A stretch of DNA of 64,000 bases from Heligmosomoides polygyrus polygyrus. Lineage: Eukaryota; Nematoda; Chromadorea; Rhabditida; Heligmosomidae. The position numbers were made by a program, and so were the translations under genes. Of the stretch, positions 22,132-32,849 are shown piece by piece. Location of the stretch: the NCBI GenBank assembly GCA_947396885.1, contig OX377202.1:27147407-27211406 (forward strand), given 5' to 3'. A model generated the notes under the pieces. It was not told the origin of the DNA. It worked only from the letters and a program-made list of their open reading frames with translations, and searched no databases. The first letter of the stretch is position 1; every line of letters starts with the position of its first letter.

Positions 22132-22484
22132 CTGTGGATTATGCAAGAACAGAGAAGGACGGAAAGCCAAAGGCAGGTTTGTTCTTTTGGCGGTCGGATC
22201 AGATTCGGGTTTCGCGATCTTCTGATTCTTTTCATACTGATACCTCCTTTTTATACCTGCTTGGTCAACTATTGGTTATTAAGGAAGTGCATGTTAACTT
22301 TGCTTCTAGGCTATCTTGTCTGACAACTTTTTCAAGAGAATCAATAAGCATACTTCAGGTTCTGCTGCAACTAAGAAAGGAGACGAAGGGATATAAAACT
22401 ACATACAAAGTCAACTGGCGCCGAGTTCGGCTCCCAGGAGAATCAACACCGCCATCAGTCCAGAATCAGCAAAATAATATCTAG
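22132..22484. other. unassigned sequence
   Basis: Two overlapping plus-strand frames (22021-22323 and 22134-22484) run out of the SINE into unique sequence. No motif is seen in either. Confidence 0.4.
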
Positions 22485-22620
22485 CATTTTACGTCAAATT
22501 GGGCAGTTTGAACCAAGCCAAACACCTTACAAATCAAGGCCGAGGTCTTCCACAGAAAGCTAGACATGCTTTAGAAGGTTCAAAATCGAATTTTCGATTC
22601 AAAAACGTCCTCTAACTTTC
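22485..22620. repeat. AT-rich palindromic element, end fragment
   Basis: GTCAAATTGGGCAGTTTGAACC, ACAAATCAAGGCCGAGGTCTTCC and GTTCAAAATCG match the left-end module order of the elements at 5.9 and 58.1 kb. Confidence 0.4.
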
Positions 22621-23003
22621 TTTTACGATTTTCTAGTCTTCAGTAAGCAATACTAAAAAGAAAGCCACTAGCTGAGCATACATAAAATCTTAAATATTTT
22701 AGGCAAAGTAGTGTTTTTAGCTTATTTTAAAGTGCAAAAAACTTCAGCGGTATCCGCGAATAAATAGTGCCACGCAGTCTCGTAATATGCTGTAGTTTGA
22801 GTGGCAGTAGAACATCTGTTAGCATGATTTGGCACGATTTGTGCAGTAATCAACAACGGATATGATAGATTACATAAAGATATAACTTTTTTTTCCCGCC
22901 TACCGTTCTCATTTTTCCCGCCTACCGTTCTCATCTGGATCGGTCGATCTCCGCTGCTCTCTTCGCTTTGCGAATTCTTCGATTCAACTGCACTGATCAC
23001 GAA

Positions 23004-23813
23004 ATGGCACCTAAGAAGAACTCCAACGATGAGGCGCCGTCATGGCTTATGCCCGTGCTCAAGCGATGGGATGAGTACTTTGAACGATTTGATAAGGTCT
23101 TTGAAATATTCGTTAAGATGCAGGAGTCACAAGCTGCAATTCTTAAGAGGCTTGATGATCTTGAGAGCAAGCTTGTCTCCGAATCTCAAAGAAACTCCGA
23201 CTCGAGGTCTGCCTTGTATAGTACATTAGTTAAATTCAAGGCAGATACAAAAATTGTTGATGCGAAAGCGTGCCGCATCACTTGGGTCGGCATTGGTGAG
23301 CAAAACAGTGAGTCTGCCACATGTGCCTTCGATAGGGAAGCCATCAAAGAGGTGGTGGAGACTTCTGGTGATGGTGTTCTCCTAAGCGAATTTAACAGTG
23401 GCAGAATCACATTTCATAGACATCCAAAGTTTCGGAAACAAGCGGACAGCCAGCGTCCTCGTATAATCAAGATATCCCTAGGTAGTCAAGAGCTCAGGGA
23501 CAGGATGCTGGAGCATATGCGATCGGGAAGGCAATCGCTAACGAAAGACTATGTGCACTCGTACGCTAGAACCGATTACACCAGAGAGGAATTGGACTAC
23601 GATCGCTCACTACGGAAAAAGGCAGGTATAATGAATAGACAAGAAGGTAAGCTTCTATACATAGTCAGAGATCTGGCTATCCACAAATTGAGTAATCCCC
23701 GCGACTTGCCAGCTCGACATAACATTCAGTCCACTTCCTGGATGGTTGGATCGGTGCCAGCATCCCTGCCACCTTCTTCGCCGCCGGCCCCCTCTCGCGT
23801 GTCTTTGTGCTAG
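23004..23813 (+). CDS. CR1-like LINE ORF1 protein (nucleic-acid-binding chaperone type)
   Basis: 269 codons from ATG at 23004, chosen over the upstream in-frame ATG at 22968 because GAAATGG is a better context and the protein begins cleanly with MAPKKNSNDEAPS. About residues 15-65 form a probable coiled coil (KRWDEYFERFDKVFEIF, ILKRLDDLESKLVSES), the usual trimerisation region of ORF1p. Residues about 85-230 (from KACRITWVGIG through TREELDYDRSLRKKAG to LLYIVRDLAIHK) look like the RRM-plus-C-terminal part of nematode LINE ORF1 proteins. In this class ORF1p binds element RNA. No zinc knuckle is seen. The frame ends in TAG at 23811-23813, directly in frame with ORF2. Confidence 0.82.
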   Translation: MAPKKNSNDEAPSWLMPVLKRWDEYFERFDKVFEIFVKMQESQAAILKRLDDLESKLVSESQRNSDSRSALYSTLVKFKADTKIVDAKACRITWVGIGEQNSESATCAFDREAIKEVVETSGDGVLLSEFNSGRITFHRHPKFRKQADSQRPRIIKISLGSQELRDRMLEHMRSGRQSLTKDYVHSYARTDYTREELDYDRSLRKKAGIMNRQEGKLLYIVRDLAIHKLSNPRDLPARHNIQSTSWMVGSVPASLPPSSPPAPSRVSLC

Positions 23814-26684
23814 GGTAAAAGAATTGCCAACACGTTAGGCAGAACAGCCACCTCAAATCCCCGTCCTCAAATTCATCCCATTCATCATGATTTCATTTTA
23901 TTTAACGCGAGATCTATCGTTAACAAAATACCAGACCTCAACTTCCTTTTGCAAAGAATGCCAAGCGGTGTCTTTATATCAGAAAGCTGGTGCAAACCAG
24001 ATAAAATCCATGATGCGATTTTAAGTTATGATTCCAACTACTCCGTGTATCGCTGTGACCGCAGAGGCGTGCGAGTAGGTGGTGGAGTGCTGGCACTTAT
24101 TCATAGGAAGATCTGCCATAGGCTTATAGCAGAAAGAGATTTTAGCTGCGAAATACAGTTGCTAGCCTTGCAGATCGAAACAAAGCATGGAAATACTTTG
24201 CTTCTAATGTGCTATCGCAGCCCTTCATGCGCAGCGAACACGTTTACCGAGTTCATAGATTTCCTCCACACTCTCTGCGAGGACTGGAATGATCATATTC
24301 TTCTAATGGGTGATCTTAACTTTCCAACGATTGATTGGAGTTGCATGAGCCATAGAGGAAACATTTCAACCCGTTCGTCATCTGAGTTTCTGAGCTTTGT
24401 CGTATCACTGAATCTAGAACAAATAGTGAAACAACCTACCCACGGCCTTAATGTTTTGGATATCCTATTAGTTTCACAGCCTAGCATAATTTCAACAGTA
24501 CGTGTCCTTCCTCCTTTCAGCACTTCGGATCACAACAGTATACTTTTTACAATTTCTGAGGTAGAAGAAAATATTGTCCGAGTGTATAATGATAGTAGGA
24601 ACTTTTTTAAAGGTGATTACATATCTATAATTTCCGCTCTTGGTGATATAGACTGGATTGCAATCAGTAATTCCTCTGACAGTGTTGACGCCTTGTACAC
24701 GAAAATTATCAGCATATTCCATCAACTTATAAGCAAATACGTGCCTTTATTGAAGCACAGAGCAAACCGTGAAGAATACCCAAGAAGTCTGGCCCTGCTG
24801 AAGGCCAAAGTTGACAGTCTGCACTTCTCTGCTTCTTCTGTAAGAGACGCTAGATTTGCCAAGTTCTCCCGGAAACTTAAGAGAGCTCTAGCTAGGTATC
24901 AGATAACCAAAGAGAAAAGAATCGCTTGTTGCGGCAATCCAAAGCGTTTCTTTAACTACTGCCGAAAGAAACTAAAGCTGACTGAATGTATCCCAGACCT
25001 TATCAGCGATGGAAGGTACATTCGAGATGATAGTGGTAAGTCCAAATTATTTGCTCACTATTTCCAGTCAGTATACAAGCAACCATATGACTCCAATGTT
25101 ACCTTGCCTTCCGTAACCGACAGTGAATTGAACTGGGTAGATATTACGAGTGAGGCAGTTTACAGCGTGCTACGTAAGCTACCAAACAGAGTTTCCACAT
25201 CGCCTGACCGGATTCCTTACATATTCCTAAAGAAGGCAGCACTAGGGCTCGCCTCTCCTTTGACTATACTTTTCAACCGACTCCTGTTACATGGGGAAGT
25301 ACCGAAACTGTGGAAAATTGGTCTTGTACGACCAATTCTCAAGAAAGAGCCAAAAAACGACGTCACTAATTATAGACCCATATGTCTAACCAGTTCAATA
25401 AGCAAGGTTATGGAACGCATTTTGTGCAAAAAGATAACTTCGTACCTAAATGAAAATCACCTACTTCGAAAAGAACAGCATGGGTTTCTTGAGCACAAAT
25501 CAACAACGTCTGCCCTTATTTCTACCATCCCCTTATGGCATAGAGAATTAGATAGAGGAAACTATGTGTCTGTTTGCTACCTAGATTATGCAAAAGCTTT
25601 CGATTCCATCTCCATACCTTTACTGGTTAAAAAACTCTGCTCCTACGGGATCAGAGGTCAACTTCTGAATTTCCTGCGTTCTTTCCTTACTGACCGGGTT
25701 CAGTCTGTAGTAATAAACGGTAACTTTTCCCCGTACTATCCTACACCAAGCGGCGTTCCTCAAGGAACGTGTCTAGGTCCCCTTCTATTCATAATCTTCA
25801 TTAACGACTTACCCAGCGTTCTCCCGCCCGGTTGCTACTGTAGCATTTATGCCGATGACAGCAAACTTTTTACAGTCAATGACTGTCAGAAGCTTCAAGA
25901 CTCAATAAATGCCGTTGTAGAGTGGTCTAAGGTGTGGTCTTTAGAGATATCTGCTCAAAAAACCGCTGTCATGACATTGGGGCGTCACCATCCTAATGTA
26001 TCGTTTACCTTAGGGAGTTCTACCTTAACATGCGTTAGTAAGATACGTGACCTAGGTATTACCTACGATACAAACCTAAGTTTTGAAGAATATATTCACG
26101 ACAGTGTTAGGAGAGCGCTCAGGTGTTCGAACTTCGTTCTCAGATCTTTCAGATTGCGAGATCCAGCTATGCTTTTCAGACTTTTTGTCTTATATGTAAG
26201 GCCCTTGTTAGAGTATTGCTCACCGATATGGTCGCCACAAAAGAAAGCGCTCATAGATGAAATTGAAAAGGTTCAGAGAAGTTTCACGTATCGCTGCTTT
26301 ATCAGATTCGGTCAATTGGGCCTTTCTTACGATGAGCGATTGTCTAGACTTAATGCCGATACACTAGAATTCAGGCGTAAGATAGCGGACTTTACACTAA
26401 TGTATAAGCTGACAACAAACGAGATAAATCTTAGCATTTCTGACCTTTTCGAGGCCTCGCAGACTATCGGTAGATTGAGGGGCCACCCATTCCGTATAAG
26501 ACCCGAAAAACCTAACTCCAGTGGCTATGAAAACTTCTTCCTTGTTCGAAGAGTTGCAGAATGGAATAATCTGCATCCCGATCTTTTCATTCATAGAAAG
26601 TCTTGCACATTCCAGACGTGTTTGGCTCAACGTCTAAGACAACTGGGGGATGACGCTTCTGCTTCGGCTAATGAAGTACAATGA
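23814..26684 (+). CDS. CR1-like LINE ORF2 (endonuclease-reverse transcriptase)
   Basis: 956 codons, open from the codon after the ORF1 TAG. The APE-type endonuclease shows FNARSIVNK (catalytic Asn, codon 31), ISESW (Glu), GDLNFPTIDW (Asp/Asn) and STSDHNSI (Asp-His). The reverse transcriptase shows NYRPICLTSSISK, CYLDYAKAFDS (motif A), GVPQGTCLGPLLF (motif B) and YADDSKLF (catalytic Asp pair, 25848-25859). The C-terminal part has LLEYCSPIWSP, typical of the Jockey/CR1 group. The first ATG in frame is codon 46 (23949), which lies after the essential Asn. Starting there would discard the first endonuclease motif, so translation must use read-through, reinitiation at a non-ATG codon, or a lost start. 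No frameshift or internal stop. Confidence 0.88.
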   Translation, partial: GKRIANTLGRTATSNPRPQIHPIHHDFILFNARSIVNKIPDLNFLLQRMPSGVFISESWCKPDKIHDAILSYDSNYSVYRCDRRGVRVGGGVLALIHRKICHRLIAERDFSCEIQLLALQIETKHGNTLLLMCYRSPSCAANTFTEFIDFLHTLCEDWNDHILLMGDLNFPTIDWSCMSHRGNISTRSSSEFLSFVVSLNLEQIVKQPTHGLNVLDILLVSQPSIISTVRVLPPFSTSDHNSILFTISEVEENIVRVYNDSRNFFKGDYISIISALGDIDWIAISNSSDSVDALYTKIISIFHQLISKYVPLLKHRANREEYPRSLALLKAKVDSLHFSASSVRDARFAKFSRKLKRALARYQITKEKRIACCGNPKRFFNYCRKKLKLTECIPDLISDGRYIRDDSGKSKLFAHYFQSVYKQPYDSNVTLPSVTDSELNWVDITSEAVYSVLRKLPNRVSTSPDRIPYIFLKKAALGLASPLTILFNRLLLHGEVPKLWKIGLVRPILKKEPKNDVTNYRPICLTSSISKVMERILCKKITSYLNENHLLRKEQHGFLEHKSTTSALISTIPLWHRELDRGNYVSVCYLDYAKAFDSISIPLLVKKLCSYGIRGQLLNFLRSFLTDRVQSVVINGNFSPYYPTPSGVPQGTCLGPLLFIIFINDLPSVLPPGCYCSIYADDSKLFTVNDCQKLQDSINAVVEWSKVWSLEISAQKTAVMTLGRHHPNVSFTLGSSTLTCVSKIRDLGITYDTNLSFEEYIHDSVRRALRCSNFVLRSFRLRDPAMLFRLFVLYVRPLLEYCSPIWSPQKKALIDEIEKVQRSFTYRCFIRFGQLGLSYDERLSRLNADTLEFRRKIADFTLMYKLTTNEINLSISDLFEASQTIGRLRGHPFRIRPEKPNSSGYENFFLVRRVAEWNNLHPDLFIHRKSCTFQTCLAQRLRQLGDDASASANEVQ

Positions 26685-28020
26685 ATTCAGACATCAGTAG
26701 GCCTCACACTCATAGTACGACCTAACTACATTGTGGCTGGTGGACCCTGCACTTGAGTGCCCGCGCACGGGCTGACGTCCCGTGTACGATGGCTCAGCGC
26801 ATGTGCGCGCCGTCCTGGCGCGCTGTGACGTGAGCGCAGTCCCCCTGGTGTAGCGACCTGCTAATACTTTATTGATATGGGAATTCGGTGTGCCTTTTCG
26901 TGGTTTCTTCGGTCTTCCTTCCTTCCACTGGCGGCTGGCTCGCTGGCTGTTGGTGGTTGTGGTTGTTGTGGTTGGTGTCCGTCGCGGTCGCTCCGGTGGC
27001 CTTCGCGGTTGTCCTGGCTCGTTGGCTTCCGTCGGCGGTCCATTGTGCGAAGCGTGGTGGTGCGTCGGTGCAAGAGACGTACGGCATCCTACTTAGCGGC
27101 CTCTTATATGTAACTGCAGAACATTCTAGAAAGGTCAATGAGCAGATAATGGAATTGTATAGGTCAAAGTGGCACGTCGCGATGAGTTGTGGTAGTGTTG
27201 TACAGTCATCATTATAGGCAAGAATTCAACCGCCAAGCTGCTCGATGCTTCACCCAGACGTTCGGCGACACTGTCTTCCACAGCACATCAATGCTTTTCT
27301 TGCAATGCTTCTTTTCATTGAAAGATCCGACATTAAGCTGATCGCTGTCAATGCCGTAGAACAATTGCAGCTTACGAGCCTGCTTTCACCGAACTAAATC
27401 TTCCTGTCCGTGTCACTATAGCGCAGTATATCTCATTCTCTCTCTATCGCTACTTGTACCTCCAGCGGCTTTACTGTTGCACAAATTGAGCATAGTGGAG
27501 CATTTTTTAACGAACTTTTATGCATCTGAGACACTGTATGTCTTGAGTCTTCTACCAACCTTCTCTCAATTGAAACGCGAGCAAGTGAGGGCTTATGACC
27601 TCCCATCAGGGTAACCTTCTGGGGTGCGTACCAACTTTTACCTTTCAACACTTACAAGGTCCACCCCACATAGGTCACAGCTAATCTAGCACCTATGGTA
27701 GTAGTATCGTAAGCCCTCTGTCTTTCGCCTCGCGGTATTCTTTTTCTCATCGCCGACTGCACTCTAACTGTCTCAGCAAAGTACGGACGGCCTCCTCCTT
27801 TACATGCACGATATGCGCATCAGTAAAGCTTTCAGCGATTCCTAACCTTCACCAATTATTCACGATTCCTACCCTTGCTCTATTTCCTTCTCGTTTTTCT
27901 TTTTTTTATTCCATGTTCTCTTTCAGTAGCCAATTTATTTTGCTTCTCCTGTGAATTTCTCTTCTAATAGTGTGTGGTTTGAATTGGCAATAAATAAATA
28001 AATAAATAAATAAATAAACT
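26685..28020 (+). other. 3' UTR of the CR1-like LINE
   Basis: Non-coding segment between the ORF2 stop and the AATA repeat. A GT-rich stretch (26960-27060) gives spurious frames on both strands. The (AATA)n end is the usual kind of microsatellite 3' terminus for this LINE group and suggests tail-primed reverse transcription. Confidence 0.6.
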
Positions 28021-28029
28021 GATATAACA

Positions 28030-29189
28030 TGGTGTGACATAAACAATTGCAAAGATAAGCAGTGTTCCTCCTTGTTTGGCCCCATTTAAACAGCGTTTAC
28101 ACTATCAATAAGGTAAAATTAGTGAGCTGCTGGATAAATGCATGGCACAATCTCTTGTTATAGAACACTAAAGAAGTTGTACCTTTGTAGTTTTAGAAGA
28201 GCTTAAAGCACTGCTGTAGCTTAAAGCTGTAAAATGCTGTAAATGGAAGGAACAAGCAGTGCATCCAACTCTTAAGTTGGGGTGAATGACAAACGTCGAA
28301 AAATCATTAGATAGCTAATATATTCCCTATTCTCCAAGAAGAACGTCCATTTTTCAAAATTACTAAAAATCATTTTAGAAGAAAGGTGAAAGATACTTCC
28401 AATTTTAATCCCAAAACTGTCAATTCTGACATGCAGCTGATGTATGTTATAGAATAAAGATTCAGCAGCGATATTAGTTAAGAATCGCAAATAGCCAGGT
28501 GCATTTTTCCACGTGAAATCACAGGAAGGCCAATGCGTAAACGATTGAGTGATTCAAAAGGTCATGAACCTTATGAGAAACAACTTTCACTGTTAAAAAA
28601 GCCCACAACACATTTACATTTTTAAGATCTCTTCATGTGCCGTTACCTATGGTAAACAGATCTGTAGTTCATGTTTCCGCAATCCGGAATTCCAGTTTCT
28701 AAAAACTTCATATTTCGTAAATACTATACTTATAAGTACAAAGAGCACGAAAGGGAAAATCAGCAGTTTCCTTTTATTGTCATTTAAAAAATCACAATAC
28801 TCTAGGATCGTTCAACTCTACGCCACCTGTAGCGATTTGGCACGTGAAAAACATGTCGCCAGAGATAGCTCCCGAAGACCAGCCGGGGAACAAAGTTCAC
28901 GTCGGAGAAACTGATTGGTTGCAAAGTTTAGACGTAACCGTTCGTGAGCCACAACACATAAAACGTCGACTTGAGTCTGCAGATGAGGAAAGCAATCGAA
29001 GCGCCGTCAATGATTGAGGAATGCGGTTGATACTACTGCACGTGTTCAAGGGGGAAGCAGGAAGGAAGTACAACAGAACTATTCGCATGAGAGAAGTCAG
29101 TTTTGGAACCTCTCCAGAGGTACCGTTAATTCGGAAAAGATGCGAGATCCTAAAATTCAATGCGGGGTGAAAAGGAACACATATTTGTA
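28030..29189. other. unassigned sequence
   Basis: No gene, RNA or repeat recognised in about 1.15 kb. Short frames are not motif-bearing. Confidence 0.4.
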
Positions 29190-29352
29190 CATACGTAAAA
29201 CGCTTGTATAGCCGCAAGCCATATGGGTAAATACGATTATGTGAGCAGGCCTGTTATGGTGACGGAAGGCTTGGCCTCAGCAGGGATCGAACTTGCGATC
29301 AATGTATGAGCAAGGACGGAGAATACTGATTGGACTATGCACTCGCAGTTTT
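29190..29352 (-). mobile_element. second tRNA-headed SINE type, diverged
   Basis: On the minus strand, an A-box-like TAGTCCAATCAG is followed about 45 bases later by a B box AGTTCGATCCC, then GAGGCCAAGCCTTCCGTCACC, which resembles AGGCCAACCAAGCCCTCCATCC of the common SINE. The head is clearly different from the main family. Either an older relative or a separate tRNA-derived family. No tail or target duplication was defined. Confidence 0.5.
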
Positions 29353-30184
29353 CTATGGAGAAATCAAACCTTATCCTAGTTACTGGATAGGATCTGCACC
29401 AAGAATCTCTGTATGTCTGCTAGATAACGTTTCCAAGAATATCAGCAAACTAACTGGTGGGCATAAGACTATTTCAGGAAACTCTGATGCAAACGCATAC
29501 TCATTTTCGCGCTTTCTTGATCCTTCAATTTAAATTTTACCATATCCTAAATAGGATTTGTGAGGATATTGCCTAGAATTGCGGAATGTTTTAGCGAAAA
29601 TGTGAAAAATCATAAACTCTTTTCGATTGGCATAGCTATGGATCCTAACAAATTTGCCGAGAGGTTGCCACAATTTATCGACCACCGGAGAATTTCAAAA
29701 GAAACATTGAGAAGGATGACAAGTAAACGGAAGTATAAAGGAAGAAATAGTGGTTTCCCAAAAGATGTCCTACAACTTCAGCCCCTGCGTGATCGTATAG
29801 GGAACGCTAAAAAACGCTCTGGAGGAACCGATCGCCTCTCAATTCGCTGCACAGTCACATATGAGCGATTTTTGGGCTTATAATTAGTAGAGAGAGTGCC
29901 TTGGCTCCTATGAAATCGTTCTATCCCATAGTCGACACGTTATGCGCGAGAGAACATCAGTTTTTCCGACTGCATTTTGCTTTTCCAGAATTCATTTTCT
30001 GGTGTGACGGGCAGGCGAAAGAGCGCACTGCCGCAAATTGGTCAACGCTACCACTGGAGAGTAAACCAAGATCGCGGATCGGAGAACGTCTATTCCAAGA
30101 ACCTTTGTGAAGCTTGGACGTTAACCACAAAGTCCTCATTTCTAGATCCGGTCCGAAATTCCAGTCTAAAAATGAATTACTAGG
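29353..30184. other. unassigned sequence
   Basis: Frames at 29560-29883 and 29901-30110 show no recognisable motif. Confidence 0.4.
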
Positions 30185-30400
30185 AGAAAGATTGGCGTCA
30201 GTTAACCCCATTGCGCGATGCGCCACGCATTCTACTCTATGGAATACCAACTAAGGCAAACCAATAGAAAAGTCAGTGTTTTATCCTTCCCAGGAGGGAT
30301 AGAAAGCTTCGCTGGCTGGACGGGAAGTCCAAAGAAAGGGCACTGGAGTGGAGTGCCCAGTGGCGCCTCTGGCAAAGTTACCAAACGACCAATGCATCTA
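30185..30400 (-). mobile_element. tRNA-derived SINE, degenerate
   Basis: GCGATGCGCCACGCATTCTACTC, AAGTCAGTGTTTTATCCTTCC and GGAGGGATAGAAAGC mark the body. A deletion removes the segment between CCCAG and GGAGGGAT. The head region is barely recognisable (AGTGGCGCCTCTGG). Confidence 0.65.
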
Positions 30401-30430
30401 CGGTAAACGTTGGCCTCATTCCTAAAAGGC

Positions 30431-30620
30431 ATGTGTCGCAGTCGCAGGAGGAGCCGGCTTGGTAAGTCTGGAAACCCCTGAATTGTCCATATGCATTGTT
30501 CACCGCAAGTCATTCCACCGGACAAATACGCACTCAGGTAGACGCCACGATATACCGCATATGTTGAATGGGCGGCGTATACTTCAAAGAGGAGAGTAAC
30601 GCTGATGTTTGTTCCTTCAG
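30431..30620 (+). mobile_element. tRNA-derived SINE, degenerate, opposite orientation
   Basis: TGTCGCAGTCGCAGGAGGAGCC matches the A-box head. TTCACCGCAAGTCATTCCACC, ACAAATACGCACTCAGGTAG and GAGAGTAACGCTGATG match the body and tail. The central part is deleted. It faces the copy at 30185-30400. Confidence 0.6.
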
Positions 30621-31564
30621 ACGCCTTCAGCTCTTCTAGGGACAACCATAACTATGCCCGTGGGTTCTGTCCAGATGAGTGCATTATGCACAGTCTCGTC
30701 AAGGATGAGAAGTTTGTGGGTCCGGCACGTGGTCAAGCTCGAAAGGTAACGGCGCCTGCCACTAGTCCACACCACACTTTGAGGAATCTGAAGCCTACCT
30801 CTCAGCGAAAATTAAGAAAATCTCAGCAACGAAAAGAAGATGATGAAAGTATACTGTTGCTGTAGTACGAGCGAGGAGACTCGTTCGGAGAATGACACTG
30901 TCTGAGAGCCGACGACCGAGTGGCTGCCCTCAATCCCCCGACGCAGACGCCATTCAAGTTAAGCGGATTAAGTTCGAAATTTCAAATCGACCCTGGAAGG
31001 GCCGTTGTGATCCATGAGATCTACAACGGAGAGGAGTAAAGAGAGAGAGAGGAAGTGAAAATCGTACGAAAATCGCCGCTCGACCAATTCAACGGGGACC
31101 CCGGCCTGTGTCCAGCCGCCGCCATTGACAGAGCCGTCGAATGGAAGATGAATCGTCGATTCCGAAATGGTAAAGGATGTCGTCTGTCGACGATATTGAT
31201 CGAACTAAGTACCAGATCGGGTCAAGGTTGTCCGCTAACCGCACTGCGCGTCCAACGGCTTCGAAATCGTGACATTGTCGACGAGGATCCGCCGCAAAGC
31301 CGCCAAGCTCCAACATCTTCTCACAGAATGAATGAGGCTCTCACCTGATTAGCAAACAACCTGAAAAACTTTTTCGAAGACATAAGGGTCGCCTAATGAA
31401 GGGAAACACTCATTTGCGTCAGGTCCAGGGCAAGAGTGGGGTGTAATTTGGAGAAGGTCGAAACGCAGGGTTGTGGAACACGCGTGAGGGAATGAAGTTT
31501 TAGGTTAGAAACGGATCTGGATCAAGCCAAGATGTGCGGTATATGTATAAAGGAAGACAAGCTC
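30621..31564. other. unassigned sequence
   Basis: Frames at 30605-30865 and 31055-31348 (Arg-rich) have no recognised domain, and the second overlaps a minus frame of similar length. Confidence 0.4.
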
Positions 31565-31569
31565 ATCTA

Positions 31570-31862
31570 AAGGATTAAAGATAAAGGGCGGCGTTACTCA
31601 ATCTCTTTTGGGATGTGCAACGCATTCTACTCCTGCGAGATGCCATGGAGGCTATTTGAGTGCGTATTCGGCCCTTGACGGGATTTACGGTGTCCAGCCA
31701 ACTGGCAAACCAGCGCTTTATCCCTCCACCTATACGGTATAAAGCCTGGTCACCCACTCTGGAGATATGGAAGGCTTGGTTAGCCTGGGCGGGATATCCC
31801 ATCCAATGACCTTGTATCGGATGCACGCAGCAGCCGGCACCTCTTCGGACTGCACCCTACAG
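31570..31862 (-). mobile_element. tRNA-derived SINE, nearly full length, diverged
   Basis: Tail AAAGATAAAGGGCGGCGTTAC, body blocks and head (GGCACCTCTTCGGACTGCACCC) are in order. The A box is mutated. A ~15-bp insertion (ACGGTATAAAGCCTGG) interrupts the body near 31733. Confidence 0.78.
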
Positions 31863-31929
31863 GCCCACGATTAGACAGAGGAATTGTATTATTGCAACAG
31901 TTCAACCGCCTGCGAGACGATAGTCGAGC

Positions 31930-32170
31930 TCAATTAAACGATAATAAACGATGTCGCTCCATCTTTCGTGGGATGCGCCACGCAATATACTTCTAAGGAT
32001 GTTGTAAAGCCGATTTAAACATGTGCTTGGCTTATAGAACGACTTTCAATGGCCAGCCGACGAACAAGGCAGTGCTTATCCATACCAGAAAAGCATGTCA
32101 CTAATTAACCGACCACAAAGGGATGAAATGCCCCAGGTTGGTTGTCCTGGGGTGAAAAGTCGAATCAAGG

Positions 32171-32222
<52 letters not shown>

Positions 32223-32245
32223 GATGCACTCGACAGTCCGCACCA
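31930..32245 (-). mobile_element. tRNA-derived SINE with a TA microsatellite expansion
   Basis: Begins with AGTCGAGCTCAATTAAACGA, as at 18.25 kb. The body is diverged but in order. Where the head should read GAACCAGGAACCTGGTATCGG, it instead reads GAATCAAGG, then an AT run at 32170-32220, then CGGATGCACTCGACAGTCCGC. The TA repeat has grown inside the tRNA-like head and destroys the spacing of the Pol III boxes. Confidence 0.75.
32170..32220. repeat. AT microsatellite
   Basis: About 25 TA units with one interruption (ATACAT near 32187), inside the SINE head. Confidence 0.9.
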
Positions 32246-32849
32246 GGGGTGGGCAAAAATCTCCAAAATTTTCTCAGAAAACAGAAAATTTCAAAAATAT
32301 TATTCCACCTAACTATTCCACCCAAAGATTCATTTTCCAGTAGCAAATGCTTTTTGTGTGAATAGAAATGTAGTCGTGGACCAGCGTGTTGACTTGCAAG
32401 CGTTTATAAAGATTTCTAGTTCACTTCAAATTCAATACAATCAGCAAATTGTAAACCTTGACTGATAGATGCTAGGAATCTCAATATTTGAAGTATGCAA
32501 TATTTCTCATCAGCTCCACAGCTCCGCTTAACAGATAACGCCCTAATGATTACATCAATAATCGCAATAGAAAGACCGTTTTTGTAAAGAGTAAATGCGT
32601 CCGTTCTCCAAAGGTTGTGGCTAGAGAGGAAATATACAAAAAGAGCGGCTTATAAACGAATTCTACCCATCACATTCCTATTGAAATATAATGTTTAAGG
32701 TTACAGCCCAAAATGTAGGTTTAATCACAAAACAGACGATTCGTTAGGTTAATGGTCCCACTAGTAAGAAACCGGCCTCAGAATACCAAAGACGATGAAA
32801 GCCCATTGACCACTATTCACATATTTCAACTTCATTGCTTCAGTTCATA
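32246..32849. other. unassigned sequence with a short dispersed repeat
   Basis: The segment AGGGGTGGGCA...CTCAGAAAACAGAAAATTTC (32247-32295) has an inverted relative at about 36520-36620 (CAGAAAACAGAAATGCTGCCCATCCCCGG). Nothing else is recognised. Confidence 0.4.

Larger units (their letters stand above)
22887..28020 (+). mobile_element. CR1-like LINE, nearly full length
   Basis: A 5.1-kb non-LTR retrotransposon with a short 5' UTR, ORF1, ORF2 and a ~1.3-kb 3' UTR ending in an AATA microsatellite (27989-28018). GATATAAC occurs just upstream (22879-22886) and just downstream (28021-28028), a plausible 8-bp target duplication that fixes both ends. The 5' UTR contains two tandem copies of TTTCCCGCCTACCGTTCTCA (about 22892-22934). 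Both ORFs lack frameshifts, so this is the youngest-looking autonomous element in the window. Confidence 0.85.

Noticed and set aside
26869..27217. Several 70-109-codon frames on both strands downstream of ORF2
   Set aside because: They come from a GT/CA-rich part of the LINE 3' UTR and overlap each other.
27989..28018. AATA repeat as an independent microsatellite
   Set aside because: Its position directly before the 8-bp target duplication fits the 3' end of the LINE better.
30185..30620. A single inverted-repeat element made of the two facing SINE copies
   Set aside because: Each copy has its own decay pattern and the boundaries do not mirror each other; two independent insertions are simpler.
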